Positions 9,226 through 17,182 are shown, counted from the stretch's first letter. The stretch is 64,000 nt of DNA from Plantimonas leprariae (GCF_008802405.1 NZ_VZDO01000001.1:62001-126000); one strand, 5' to 3'. Numbers and translations: made by a program. Notes: generated by a model not told the origin, from the letters alone.

Positions 9226-10489
9226 CGCGCGGCTCCGGCCGGCTGGCGCGCGTGCCGTTCAAGGCTGCCTCGATCAGGTCCGTCGCCAAGTCGCCTCCGC
9301 CCGCGCGCGCGATCTCGCGGCCGATCGCGGCCGCCCTTTCGCGGGTGCTGGATGCGCCAAGCAGGCGCTCGATGGAAGCCGCGAGCCGGCCGCAAGACAA
9401 CGTGACGCGCCCGAGCTTCTCGCCGACGCCGTGGTGGACGATCCGCGCGGCGATGCCCGGCTGGTCGAAGGCGATCGGCACGCAGAGGAGCGGCACGCCC
9501 GCCCCGAGCGCGTCCAGCACCGTGTTGAGGCCGCCGTGGGTCAGGCAGAGATCGGCGCGGCGCATGACGGCGGCGAGCGGCACGAAGTCGGTGACGAAGT
9601 CCGCCCCGAGCGCCGCGGCCTCGCGAGCCGAAAGGCCGCCGCAATGGGCGACGGCGAGCTGGACACCGACCTCGCGGCAGGCCTCCGCCGCCTTGCGGAA
9701 GAAGCCGAGCCGGTGTCCCTGCATAGTGCCGAGCGAGGCGAAGACGAGCGGCCGCGCGGGATCCGGCTCGAACGGCAGCAGCGGCGCGACCGGCGGCGGC
9801 TCGCCGCGGATCGGCCCGACGAAATGGCGGATCGCCGAGGGCGGTCGCGGGAAATCGAAGCCAGGCACGATCTGCGCGATCCGCAGCGTCGGCGACAGGC
9901 AGTCGGCCAGAGCATGGCGGGGGGAGAGGCCGAAACGCTGCACCCAGGCCTCGATCCCGTGCCGCTGGCGGGTCAGCAGCGCGTTCGCGATCTTCTCGCC
10001 GCCCGCATTGCGCTTCAGCCCCTCCGGGCTCGGATCGAACGGCCAGTCGAGGAAAGGCAGCGGCATGCCGGGCGAGACGTCCATCGGCAGTGCCGCCGCG
10101 ACGGAGGCGAAGGGCAGGCCGAGCGCCGCCGCGACGAGGCCCGTTGCCGGCTCCATCTCGTCGCCGACGATCATGTCGGCGCGCCAGGCCTTCAGGATCG
10201 CCGGCGCGTCCTCGCAGAGCGCGTCGGTGAGGTCCGCGCCGTCGGCTACCGTGCGGAGGATGCCGAGCGGCCCGGTCGGTCGCGCGGCGCGGCGGATCAC
10301 CGCGTCGAGGCCGCCCCGCCCCGCCGAGCGCACCGTGCGCACCGGCGCGCTCGACACCACGACGTGCCGCGCCCCCTCGTTGAGAACGAAAAGCACTTCG
10401 TGACCGCGGCCCATCAAACGGTCCGCCAGCGCCTCGAAGACGCGGATGTGACTGGCGAACGGGGCCGAGATCAATGCGAAACGTGCCAT
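9212..10489 (-). CDS. crtX: Zeaxanthin glucosyltransferase
   Basis: Member of the UDP-glycosyltransferase GT1 family that, in carotenoid clusters, adds glucose to the hydroxyls of zeaxanthin. The 425-residue product begins MARFALISAPFASHIRVFEA. Its C-terminal half carries the UGT signature (LTHGGLNTVLDALGAGVPLL, then PIAFDQPGIAARI). It is the first gene of the crtX-Y-I-B run and overlaps crtY by 14 bases. Function rests on the family and on neighbours that make the acceptor; the sugar cannot be read from sequence. Confidence 0.9.
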   Translation of the reverse strand: MARFALISAPFASHIRVFEALADRLMGRGHEVLFVLNEGARHVVVSSAPVRTVRSAGRGGLDAVIRRAARPTGPLGILRTVADGADLTDALCEDAPAILKAWRADMIVGDEMEPATGLVAAALGLPFASVAAALPMDVSPGMPLPFLDWPFDPSPEGLKRNAGGEKIANALLTRQRHGIEAWVQRFGLSPRHALADCLSPTLRIAQIVPGFDFPRPPSAIRHFVGPIRGEPPPVAPLLPFEPDPARPLVFASLGTMQGHRLGFFRKAAEACREVGVQLAVAHCGGLSAREAAALGADFVTDFVPLAAVMRRADLCLTHGGLNTVLDALGAGVPLLCVPIAFDQPGIAARIVHHGVGEKLGRVTLSCGRLAASIERLLGASSTRERAAAIGREIARAGGGDLATDLIEAALNGTRASRPEPRVALA

Positions 10490-10591
10490 CTGCCGGCAAA
10501 TCTAGCAGGGATCGCGCCGGTTGACAGAATGCGACATCGGCTCTCCACATGTGGGGCAACCGGGAACCGGCCCGAAACGTTCGAGCGAGGC

Positions 10592-11173
10592 ATGTCGAGC
10601 GCGGTTCAGCCCATCCCCGAAAACGAGCGCAGTCCCTTTCCGGACAAGGGCTGGCGGCAGGTCGGCATCGCCTTCACGATGCTCGGCACGGCGGCCGCCA
10701 TCCTCCTCCTGATGGGCCGGCATCCGGTCTGTCCCTGCGGCACGGTGTCCGTGTGGCAATGGTCGCGCGATCCGGCGGAGAACTCGCAGGCCTTCGCCGA
10801 CTGGTACTCGCTCCTCCATGTCGTGTTCGGCATGGCGCTCTTCGCGGGCGTCCGGCGTCTGCGGCCGCACTGGTCGCTCCCGTCCGTGTTCCTCGCCGTC
10901 ATCCTCGGCCATTCGATCTGGGAGGTCGCGGAGAACACGCCGCTGATCATCGGCATCTTCTCCGGCGGGGCGAACGCGCCGCATTACGAAGGCGACAGCC
11001 TCTTGAACTCCTTCGGCGACACGGTGTTCGCGCTCGGCGGCGCGGGCCTGATGCCGTTTCTCCGCTGGCCGGCGGTCGCGCTCGTCGTCGTCGCGGTGGA
11101 AGCCGCCGTCACCTTCGGCGTCGGCGACGGCTTCGTCGTCGGCACGCTCCGGCTGTTCGGCGTCGATATCTAG
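10592..11173 (+). CDS. DUF2585 (UPF0314) inner-membrane protein
   Basis: This 193-residue protein matches the uncharacterised DUF2585/UPF0314 family of Rhizobiales. It has about four hydrophobic segments: residues around 24-41, WYSLLHVVFGMALFAGV, PSVFLAVILGHSIWEVAEN, and the C-terminal VALVVVAVEAAVTFGVG. The motif HPVCPCGTVSVW is typical of the family. The frame is open far upstream, but ATG at 10592-10594 gives a family-like start; its ribosome binding site is poor. The stop TAG overlaps the stop of the HerA-like gene on the other strand through a shared CTAG. No function is known. Confidence 0.85.
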   Translation: MSSAVQPIPENERSPFPDKGWRQVGIAFTMLGTAAAILLLMGRHPVCPCGTVSVWQWSRDPAENSQAFADWYSLLHVVFGMALFAGVRRLRPHWSLPSVFLAVILGHSIWEVAENTPLIIGIFSGGANAPHYEGDSLLNSFGDTVFALGGAGLMPFLRWPAVALVVVAVEAAVTFGVGDGFVVGTLRLFGVDI

Positions 11174-12684
11174 AACTTCGTCGACTGCCGCGCGGCGCGG
11201 CGCGCCCGCGCATCGTCGAGCTTCAGGGGCTTGGCCTTCTGGACAGCGCGCCAGCCGGTGGAGAGGATCGTGACGACGCGGTTGCCGCGGAAGTCCGCTT
11301 CCGCCGTCAGGAGGCCACGCTCGGCCATGTAGCCGAGAAGGAAACGCCCGCGCGAAGGCGAGTGGCTGCCGTAAGCCCGCGCCAGCGCCGCGTCGTCCGG
11401 GCAGTCCGCGCTGTCGCGGGCGGCCCGCGCCAGCATCAGGAACACGCCCTGCATGTCCTCCGGCAGGGCGTCGGACGCGTCCAGCACCGTCTGCCACGCC
11501 TCGTCCGCATCCGCCGCCGTCACGCCGGCCCGCGCGAGGCTCAGCCGACGGCGGAAGGCCGCCATGTCGGTCTCAGCGCCCCGCAGCCGCTTCAGGCGGC
11601 AATGCGTGAGGAAGTCCTGGTAGAGCACCGGCACGGGGCGGAAGGCGGAAGCCGGATCGGCGAGCATCTCGGCGAAGATGTCCTCGACGAGCGCCGCGCG
11701 CTCGGCCTCGCTGCGCTCGTCGTCGGCCTCCGGGGCCGGCTTCTCGCGCGCCGCGACGACGCGGCCGAGAAGATCGTGCGTCGAGACGTGCTCGCGGACC
11801 GGGCGCGACACCGGCGGCGGCAGATCTTCGGCCGGCGCGGCGGCGAAGATCAGGTCGTGCATCGCCTGGCCGCCCGCTTCCGGCAGGGAGAGGAGCGAAG
11901 GGCGGCCGGTGCGCCCGCGGGTTTCCACCGAGCCGATCCGCACCGCCACCGGCCGGCGCGACAGGGCGGGCCCGAGCGCGACGAAATGGCCGGGCTCCAG
12001 GTCGCGGAAGCGCTCGGCCCCTTTCCGGTCCATGCCGAGGAGGTCGGCGGCGCGCGCCATGTCGATGTCGAGGAAGGTGCGGCCCATCAGGAAGTTCGAG
12101 GCTTCCGCCGCGACGTTCTTGGCGAGCTTGGCGAGCCGCTGCGTCGCGACGATGCCGGCGAGGCCGCGCTTGCGCCCGCGGCACATCAGGTTCGTCATCG
12201 CGCCGAGCGAGACCTTGCGCGCCTCGTCCGACACCTCGCCGGCGATGGCGGGCGCGAAGAGCTGCGCCTCGTCCACCGCGATCAGCATCGGGAACCAGTG
12301 GGCGTGGTCGGCCTCGAACAGGCCGTTCAGGAAGGCGGCGGCGCAGCTCATCTGCACCTCGGCGTCGAGACCTTCGAGATTGAGGACCACCGAGGCGCGG
12401 TGCTCGCGGATGCGCAGCGCGATGCGTTGCAGCTCGGCCGGCGTCCGGTCGGCATCGACCACCAGATGGCCGAAGCGGTCGGCGAAGGAGACGAAGTCGC
12501 CTTCGGGGTCGATGATCGCCTGCTGCACGTAGGGAGCGCTCTGTTCGAGCAGCCGGCGCAGGAGATGCGACTTGCCTGAACCGGAATTTCCCTGCACGAG
12601 CAGGCGCGTCGACAGGAGTTCCTCCAGATCGAGCTCGGCGGGCTCACCGTTGGCGACGGTTCCGAGATCGACGGCAACCTTCAT
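11170..12684 (-). CDS. HerA-like ATP-binding protein (COG0433 type)
   Basis: A 504-residue P-loop ATPase of the HerA/FtsK-like group. The Walker A motif GNSGSGKS is at 32-39. DPEGDF at 61-66 is a HerA-like feature and the Walker B region LIAVDEAQ ends at 143. An arginine-rich element RGRKRGL follows at 171-177 and is typical of HerA-type hexameric motors. The C-terminal part (about 330-504) has no domain I recognise. ATG at 12682-12684 (start MKVAVDLG) is preferred to the upstream start at 12774. HerA ATPases often pair with nucleases such as NurA; no nuclease is adjacent, so the DNA-processing role is unproven. Confidence 0.85.
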   Translation of the reverse strand: MKVAVDLGTVANGEPAELDLEELLSTRLLVQGNSGSGKSHLLRRLLEQSAPYVQQAIIDPEGDFVSFADRFGHLVVDADRTPAELQRIALRIREHRASVVLNLEGLDAEVQMSCAAAFLNGLFEADHAHWFPMLIAVDEAQLFAPAIAGEVSDEARKVSLGAMTNLMCRGRKRGLAGIVATQRLAKLAKNVAAEASNFLMGRTFLDIDMARAADLLGMDRKGAERFRDLEPGHFVALGPALSRRPVAVRIGSVETRGRTGRPSLLSLPEAGGQAMHDLIFAAAPAEDLPPPVSRPVREHVSTHDLLGRVVAAREKPAPEADDERSEAERAALVEDIFAEMLADPASAFRPVPVLYQDFLTHCRLKRLRGAETDMAAFRRRLSLARAGVTAADADEAWQTVLDASDALPEDMQGVFLMLARAARDSADCPDDAALARAYGSHSPSRGRFLLGYMAERGLLTAEADFRGNRVVTILSTGWRAVQKAKPLKLDDARARRAARQSTKF

Positions 12685-12764
12685 CAGGCACTGATTCCGG
12701 GATGGTGGACAATGGCGTGAGATACCACGCCGCCAAGAACGGGAGTCGAGGTGCAACGCTCCCT

Positions 12765-12788
12765 TCCACAGCAAAGGAAAGCTGTGGA
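12765..12788 (-). terminator. Inverted repeat after the UdgX gene, possible terminator
   Basis: A perfect 8-bp inverted repeat TCCACAGC / GCTGTGGA with an 8-base loop lies 11 bases beyond the UdgX stop. No long T-run follows on the minus strand, so a factor-independent terminator is only possible. An operator for the HerA-like gene is an alternative. Confidence 0.35.
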
Positions 12789-12799
12789 TGGCCGCAGCC

Positions 12800-14275
12800 T
12801 CACGCCGCCAGCGCGATCTCCGGAACCGTCTCGCGCACCAGCGCCATGTCGCGGTTGAAGGCCTCGGTTTCCTTGGCCTGCAGGTCCGGGTCCGGCAGGC
12901 GCAGGATGTAGGCGGGGTGCACCGTCACGAGCAGCTTCGTCTCGGCGTCGAGGTCGATCAGCTTCGAGCGCGTGTCGCGGATCGTGACCGACTTGCCGAG
13001 GACGGTCGCGGCGGCCGTCGCGCCGAGCGCGACGACGAGCTTCGGCTTCACGATGTCCCGCTCCATCTCCAGCCAGAAGCGGCAGGCCTTCACCTCGCCC
13101 ATCGACGGCTTCTGGTGGATGCGCCGCTTGCCGCGCGGCACGAACTTGAAGTGCTTCACCGCGTTGGTGACGTAGGCTCGGCTGCGGTCGATGCCGGCAT
13201 CCGCCAGCGCCGAGTCGAACACCTTGCCGGCCGGGCCGACGAAGGGTTCGCCGGCGATGTCCTCCTGGTCGCCCGGCTGCTCGCCGACGAAGATCACCGG
13301 GGCGTCGTCCGGCCCCTTGCCGAACACGGTCTGCGTCGCCGGCTCCCAGAGCGAACAGGCCTGACAGTGCTTCGCTTCCGCCCGCGCCTCGTCGAGCGTC
13401 CGAGGCTGGTTGCCGAGAAGCGGATCCTCCGCCGTCTTCGCCGCGCGTGCCATCCCGATCGTCTCCGCCACCCGTTCGTGGCGCAAACTCGGCAGGGTCG
13501 GCGCGGTTTCCAGCATGCGCCGCGATGCCGCTTCCGCGCCGCGCACCAGCGGCTGGATCAGCGTCGCCTCGGGCAGGTTCTTCCAGTACTTCTTCGGCAT
13601 CTCGGCCTGCATCGCCTTCACCTTCAGCCGGGCCGGATTGAAGATCGAGGCGTAGTAGGTGAGCCAGAGATCCTCCGTCGCGTCTTCCTTCGGCCGGTCC
13701 TCGATCGAGGCGCCGGGCGCGAAGCTCAAATCCGCGCCGTCCCAGTGGACCGAGCGCAGCGGCGTCAGGATGCTCCAGACCATGCCGGCGAAGCGGCGCA
13801 TGAAGAACGGCGCGGTCAGTTCCACGACATGATGGCTCGGCTCGAACCAGGCGATGTAGTGCCGGCCCTCCCCCGTCCCGATCTCGCGGAAGCGCACGAA
13901 GGCCTTCATCTTATGCGCGTCGCGATAGACGGCCTTCTCCATCTCGCGGGCGCGGATCACATCGTCGTCCGAGGCGACTTCGAGCAGGCCCTTCTCCGAC
14001 TGCAGCCGCCAGAGCAGGCGATAGGCGAGCACGAAGCGCTCCGGGTCGGCGTTGCAGACGACGTGCTTCGCCAGTTCGGGAAAGGCCTTCGCGACGGTCA
14101 CCTGCGGCGCGTCGTCCGGCACAGTTTCGGGCAGCGGCTCGGCGAAGAGGCTCGGCGCCTCGTCGCCGACCGTAAAGCTCATCGCGTCGGGCTGCACCCG
14201 GCAAGTGACCGCGCGTCGCGCCGCCTCGCGCCAGCCGTCGAAATCGGCGGGATGGTCGAGGCGGGCGAAGAACAT
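12800..14275 (-). CDS. udgX: DUF4130-UdgX fusion: covalent uracil-DNA-glycosylase family protein
   Basis: A 491-residue fusion. Residues about 80-245 form a DUF4130 domain (the TIGR03915-type protein linked to radical-SAM/UDG pairs). Residues about 290-490 are a UdgX-type glycosylase. The UDG part has HCQACSLW (Cys304, Cys307), the active-site loop GEQPGDQED at 331-339, the UdgX hallmark KRRIH at 383-387 and the C-terminal VHPAYILR at 452-459. In characterised UdgX the KRRIH histidine forms a covalent bond with the abasic sugar after uracil excision; this chemistry is inferred for His387. Only a third cysteine (Cys398) is seen for the iron-sulphur site. ATG at 14273-14275 is chosen over an upstream start inside the neighbour. 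It lies 35 bases after the radical-SAM gene, probably co-transcribed. Confidence 0.93.
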   Translation of the reverse strand: MFFARLDHPADFDGWREAARRAVTCRVQPDAMSFTVGDEAPSLFAEPLPETVPDDAPQVTVAKAFPELAKHVVCNADPERFVLAYRLLWRLQSEKGLLEVASDDDVIRAREMEKAVYRDAHKMKAFVRFREIGTGEGRHYIAWFEPSHHVVELTAPFFMRRFAGMVWSILTPLRSVHWDGADLSFAPGASIEDRPKEDATEDLWLTYYASIFNPARLKVKAMQAEMPKKYWKNLPEATLIQPLVRGAEAASRRMLETAPTLPSLRHERVAETIGMARAAKTAEDPLLGNQPRTLDEARAEAKHCQACSLWEPATQTVFGKGPDDAPVIFVGEQPGDQEDIAGEPFVGPAGKVFDSALADAGIDRSRAYVTNAVKHFKFVPRGKRRIHQKPSMGEVKACRFWLEMERDIVKPKLVVALGATAAATVLGKSVTIRDTRSKLIDLDAETKLLVTVHPAYILRLPDPDLQAKETEAFNRDMALVRETVPEIALAA

Positions 14276-14310
14276 CGGTGAAACTCCGGGCCGGGTGCGG
14301 AGCAACGCGC

Positions 14311-15555
14311 TCAGAACAGCGCCAGTTGCCGGGGCGTCGTGTCGCGGGGCACGAAGTCGAAGCGCAGGTTCTCGCGGTCGGTCGAGTGGCCCGGCGACCA
14401 GTCGCTCGCCACAAGGAATGGCCGCACCTTCTCCACCGACTGGCAAAGCTTCGCGACGTCCCCCAGCGTCAGTCGGCGATGGCGGCGGGTCGACAGGATG
14501 CGCTTCACCGCCTTGGTGCCGAGCCCCGGCACGCGGAGCAGCAGTTCGCGGTCGGCGCGGTTGACGTCGACCGGGAAGCGTTCGCGGTGCTTCAGCGCCC
14601 AGGCGAGCTTCGGGTCGACGGCTAGATCCAGCATGCCTGCCTCGCCGCCCGCCACGATCTCGCGCCGCTCGAAGCCGTAGAAACGCATCAGCCAGTCGGC
14701 CTGATAGAGCCGGTGCTCGCGCATCAGGGGAGGCTTGAGGAGCGGCAGGCGGCTGGACGAATCCGGGATCGGCGAGAAGGCGGAGTAGTAGACACGTTTG
14801 AGCTGGTAATTGCCGTAGAGGTTCTCCGACCGGCCGAGGATCGCGTCGTCGCTCGCCCCGTCGGCACCGACGATCATCTGCGTCGATTGCCCGGCAGGAG
14901 AGAAGCGCTTCGGCTTGGCGCGATCCTTCGCTTCGCCGCGATGGGCCTCGATCTTCGCGCGCAGGTGCCCCATCGAGCGGCGGATGTCGCGCGCGTCCTT
15001 TTCGGGCGCGAGCGCCTGCAGCGACAGGTCGGTTGGCAGCTCGATGTTGATCGACAGGCGGTCGGCGAACAGGCCGGCTTCCTCGATCAGGAGCGGCGAG
15101 GCATCGGGGATGGTCTTCAGGTGGATGTAGCCGTTGAAGCCGTGTTCAAGCCGAAGCTTTCTCGCCACTGCCACCATCTCCTCCATCGTGTGGTCGGAGT
15201 TGCGGATGATGCCGGAGGAGAGGAACAGCCCCTCGATGTAGTTCCGCTTGTAGAAGTCCATCGTGAGCGTCACGACCTCCTCCACGCTGAACCGGGCGCG
15301 CGCGACGTTCGAGGACGAACGGTTCACGCAGTAGATGCAGTCGTAGATGCAGAAGTTCGTCAGCAGGATCTTCAGAAGCGAGATGCAGCGCCCGTCCGGC
15401 GCATAGGCGTGGCAGATGCCGGAGCCTTCCGTCGAACCGATGCCTTTCGATTTCAGCGAATTGCGTTTCTCGGAGCCGCTCGACGCGCAGGAGGCGTCGT
15501 ATTTCGCGGCGTCGGACAGGATCGCGAGCTTCTGCTGAACGGTGAGTGCGGCCAT
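14311..15555 (-). CDS. Putative DNA modification/repair radical SAM protein (TIGR03916 type)
   Basis: A 414-residue radical S-adenosylmethionine protein. The cluster motif CX3CX2C is Cys69, Cys73, Cys76 (CIYDCIYC), set in LLTNFCIYDCIYCVNRS. The N-terminal stretch QKLAILSDAAKYDASCASSG is characteristic of this family. The C-terminus holds a helix-hairpin-helix DNA-binding motif (LLLRVPGLGTKAVKRIL, residues 338-354). Family members are found next to UDG-domain proteins, as here, and are thought to act in DNA modification or repair; the substrate is unknown. It is first in a two-gene operon with the DUF4130-UdgX gene, and a LexA-type site lies 14 bases upstream of its ATG. Confidence 0.93.
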   Translation of the reverse strand: MAALTVQQKLAILSDAAKYDASCASSGSEKRNSLKSKGIGSTEGSGICHAYAPDGRCISLLKILLTNFCIYDCIYCVNRSSSNVARARFSVEEVVTLTMDFYKRNYIEGLFLSSGIIRNSDHTMEEMVAVARKLRLEHGFNGYIHLKTIPDASPLLIEEAGLFADRLSINIELPTDLSLQALAPEKDARDIRRSMGHLRAKIEAHRGEAKDRAKPKRFSPAGQSTQMIVGADGASDDAILGRSENLYGNYQLKRVYYSAFSPIPDSSSRLPLLKPPLMREHRLYQADWLMRFYGFERREIVAGGEAGMLDLAVDPKLAWALKHRERFPVDVNRADRELLLRVPGLGTKAVKRILSTRRHRRLTLGDVAKLCQSVEKVRPFLVASDWSPGHSTDRENLRFDFVPRDTTPRQLALF

Positions 15556-15569
15556 GCGGACAATCTAGC

Positions 15570-15584
15570 GTTCGTGATATGTTC
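15570..15584 (-). promoter_or_regulatory. Putative LexA (SOS) box, GTTC-N7-GTTC
   Basis: The sequence GTTC-GTGATAT-GTTC (GAAC-N7-GAAC on the minus strand) matches exactly the direct-repeat operator bound by alphaproteobacterial LexA. It lies 14 bases upstream of the radical-SAM start codon, where it could overlap the promoter or transcription start. Eight fixed bases are expected by chance about twice in a window of this size at even base composition, fewer at high GC. The match alone is therefore weak; its place before a DNA-repair operon gives it weight. Confidence 0.68.
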
Positions 15585-15633
15585 TACCATAGCGTCCGCA
15601 TGGTTATCCAAAGCTTTCCGCTTTTACCTTCTG

Positions 15634-15645
15634 CAACGATCGTTG
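15634..15645. repeat. 12-bp perfect palindrome in the radical-SAM / BA14K intergenic region
   Basis: CAACGATCGTTG is a perfect palindrome about 80 bases upstream of the radical-SAM start and 136 bases upstream of the BA14K-like gene. It may be an operator for either divergent gene or a chance element. Confidence 0.3.
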
Positions 15646-15780
15646 GGCCCTTGCGCTGCCGACCCATTGCATCGGCACCAAACGGGAACACATATTGCGG
15701 CGAAGGGTTTAGGGAGCAAATCCGGATCGCGGCATCGTCCGCAGGGCCGGAAAGCGCTCTTTCGTTCGATAGGTGTACTC

Positions 15781-16305
15781 ATGAGAAAGCTTCTCTTGTC
15801 CCTCGGCGCGGCGGCGACGCTCGCGGCCGGCATGGTCGCGACGACGGAAACGGCTTCGGCCGATCCCTGGCGCGGCGGCTACTACCGGCACGGCGGCTAT
15901 CACGGTGGCGGCTGGGGTGGCGATCGCTGGCGGTATCGCCACCACAACGGTTGGGGCGGCGGCGACGCGCTCGCGGCCGGCGCGATCGGTCTCGGCGTGG
16001 GGGCGCTGCTCGGCAGCGCCATCACCAGCGACCCGTATTCCAGCGGCCGCTACTACGGCCGCGGCTATTACGGCAACGGCTATGATGGCGGCGGCTACTA
16101 CGGCCGTCCGGCCGACGTAGTGGTCGAAGGCCCGGTCTATCGCGAGCGCCGCGTCTACTATCGCCCAGCGCCAGTCTATCGCGAGATCCGCCCGGTGCGG
16201 GCCTACAGCCATGCGGACGCCTGCGCCGCGCGCTACCGCACCTACGACTACCGGACCGATACGTTCATCGGGTACGGCGGCGTCGTGCGGCCCTGCCGGC
16301 TCTAG
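15781..16305 (+). CDS. BA14K-like secreted Gly/Tyr-rich protein
   Basis: A 174-residue exported protein. Residues 1-27 form a signal peptide (charged MRK, hydrophobic core, cleavage near TASA-DP). The mature part is rich in Gly, Tyr, Arg and His, with a small glycine-zipper-like hydrophobic stretch (ALAAGAIGLGVGALLGSAI). The last 30 residues, including HADACAARYRTYDYRTDTF and a final VRPCRL, match the BA14K C-terminal domain. In Brucella this family was described as an immunoreactive, lectin-like surface protein; the role here is unknown. AGGTG lies just before the ATG, and an intrinsic terminator follows, so it is probably monocistronic. Confidence 0.88.
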   Translation: MRKLLLSLGAAATLAAGMVATTETASADPWRGGYYRHGGYHGGGWGGDRWRYRHHNGWGGGDALAAGAIGLGVGALLGSAITSDPYSSGRYYGRGYYGNGYDGGGYYGRPADVVVEGPVYRERRVYYRPAPVYREIRPVRAYSHADACAARYRTYDYRTDTFIGYGGVVRPCRL

Positions 16306-16330
16306 GCAGACGGCGGGAATTCGTTCTGGA

Positions 16331-16357
16331 AGGGCCGGCCTCGCGCCGGCCCTTTTT
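16331..16357 (+). terminator. Intrinsic terminator of the BA14K-like gene
   Basis: A perfect 9-bp stem AGGGCCGGC / GCCGGCCCT with a 5-base loop ends in five T residues on the plus strand, 25 bases after the stop codon. Confidence 0.9.
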
Positions 16358-16371
16358 CGTTCGGGTGGTCC

Positions 16372-17163
16372 CTAATGCGCCTTGGCGGCCGCGCGCTTCG
16401 TCAGGACCTTGACGAGGTTGGCGCGGTAGGCGCCGGAGCCGTGGAGGTCCGACAGCATGTCGCCGGCATCGACCGTCAGGGCATTCAGGTCGCCGCCGTT
16501 CGACAGCGCCTCGCCGCCCTCCTCCCACAGGAACGCGCCCGACTGCGAAGCGCCGGTGACGCCGACCTTCACGTCGTTCCCGCGCTTCGCGACGAACGTG
16601 CCGCACATCGCGTAGCGGGAAGCGGGGTTGCGGAACTTCTCGTAGCCCGTCGCGTCCGGCGCCTCGAACGAGACGGCCGTGACGATCTCGTTCTCCTCCA
16701 GCGCGGTCTCGAACAGGCCGAGGAAGAAGTCGCTCGCGGCGATCTCGCGGTCGGTCGTGTGGATGGTGGCGTCCATCGCGAGGAGCGCGGCCGGATAGTC
16801 CGCGGCCGGATCGAAGTTCGCGACCGAGCCGCCGATCGTGCCCATGTGGCGCACCGCCGGATCGCCGATCAGGTGCGCGAGTTCGGCGAAGCCCGGGCAG
16901 ACCGCCTTGATCTCCTCCGATGCCGAGATCTCCGCGTGCGTCGTGCCGCCGCCGATCCGCACGCGTCTGCCGTCGACCGCGATGCCCTTCAGCTCGTTGA
17001 TATGGCGGAGATCGACGAGGTCGGTCGGGCTCGCCAGCCGCTGCTTCATCGTCGGGATCAGCGTCATGCCGCCGGAAAGGTACTTGCCCTCGCCGCCGGC
17101 CGCGGCGATCGCTTCCGCCGCCTCGGCGAGGCTGGACGGGCGGTGATAGTTCGTCTGGTACAT
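16372..17163 (-). CDS. coxM: Molybdenum hydroxylase medium (FAD) subunit, CoxM-like
   Basis: FAD-binding electron-transfer subunit of a xanthine dehydrogenase/CO dehydrogenase-family enzyme. The 263-residue product has the two FAD-phosphate motifs: LSGGMTLIPTMKQR at 29-42 and TIGGSVANFDP at 109-119. It is the last gene of the operon coxS-coxL-coxM, 19 bases after coxL. It passes electrons from the iron-sulphur subunit to the electron acceptor. Substrate cannot be set from this subunit. Confidence 0.92.
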   Translation of the reverse strand: MYQTNYHRPSSLAEAAEAIAAAGGEGKYLSGGMTLIPTMKQRLASPTDLVDLRHINELKGIAVDGRRVRIGGGTTHAEISASEEIKAVCPGFAELAHLIGDPAVRHMGTIGGSVANFDPAADYPAALLAMDATIHTTDREIAASDFFLGLFETALEENEIVTAVSFEAPDATGYEKFRNPASRYAMCGTFVAKRGNDVKVGVTGASQSGAFLWEEGGEALSNGGDLNALTVDAGDMLSDLHGSGAYRANLVKVLTKRAAAKAH

Positions 17164-17182
17164 CGTTTCCCTTCCCGTCCCG

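Noticed and set aside
15774-15788. Second SOS-like site GTTC-N7-GTAC near the BA14K-like gene start
   Set aside because: One mismatch in the second half-site and overlap with the ribosome binding site and ATG; too weak to call.
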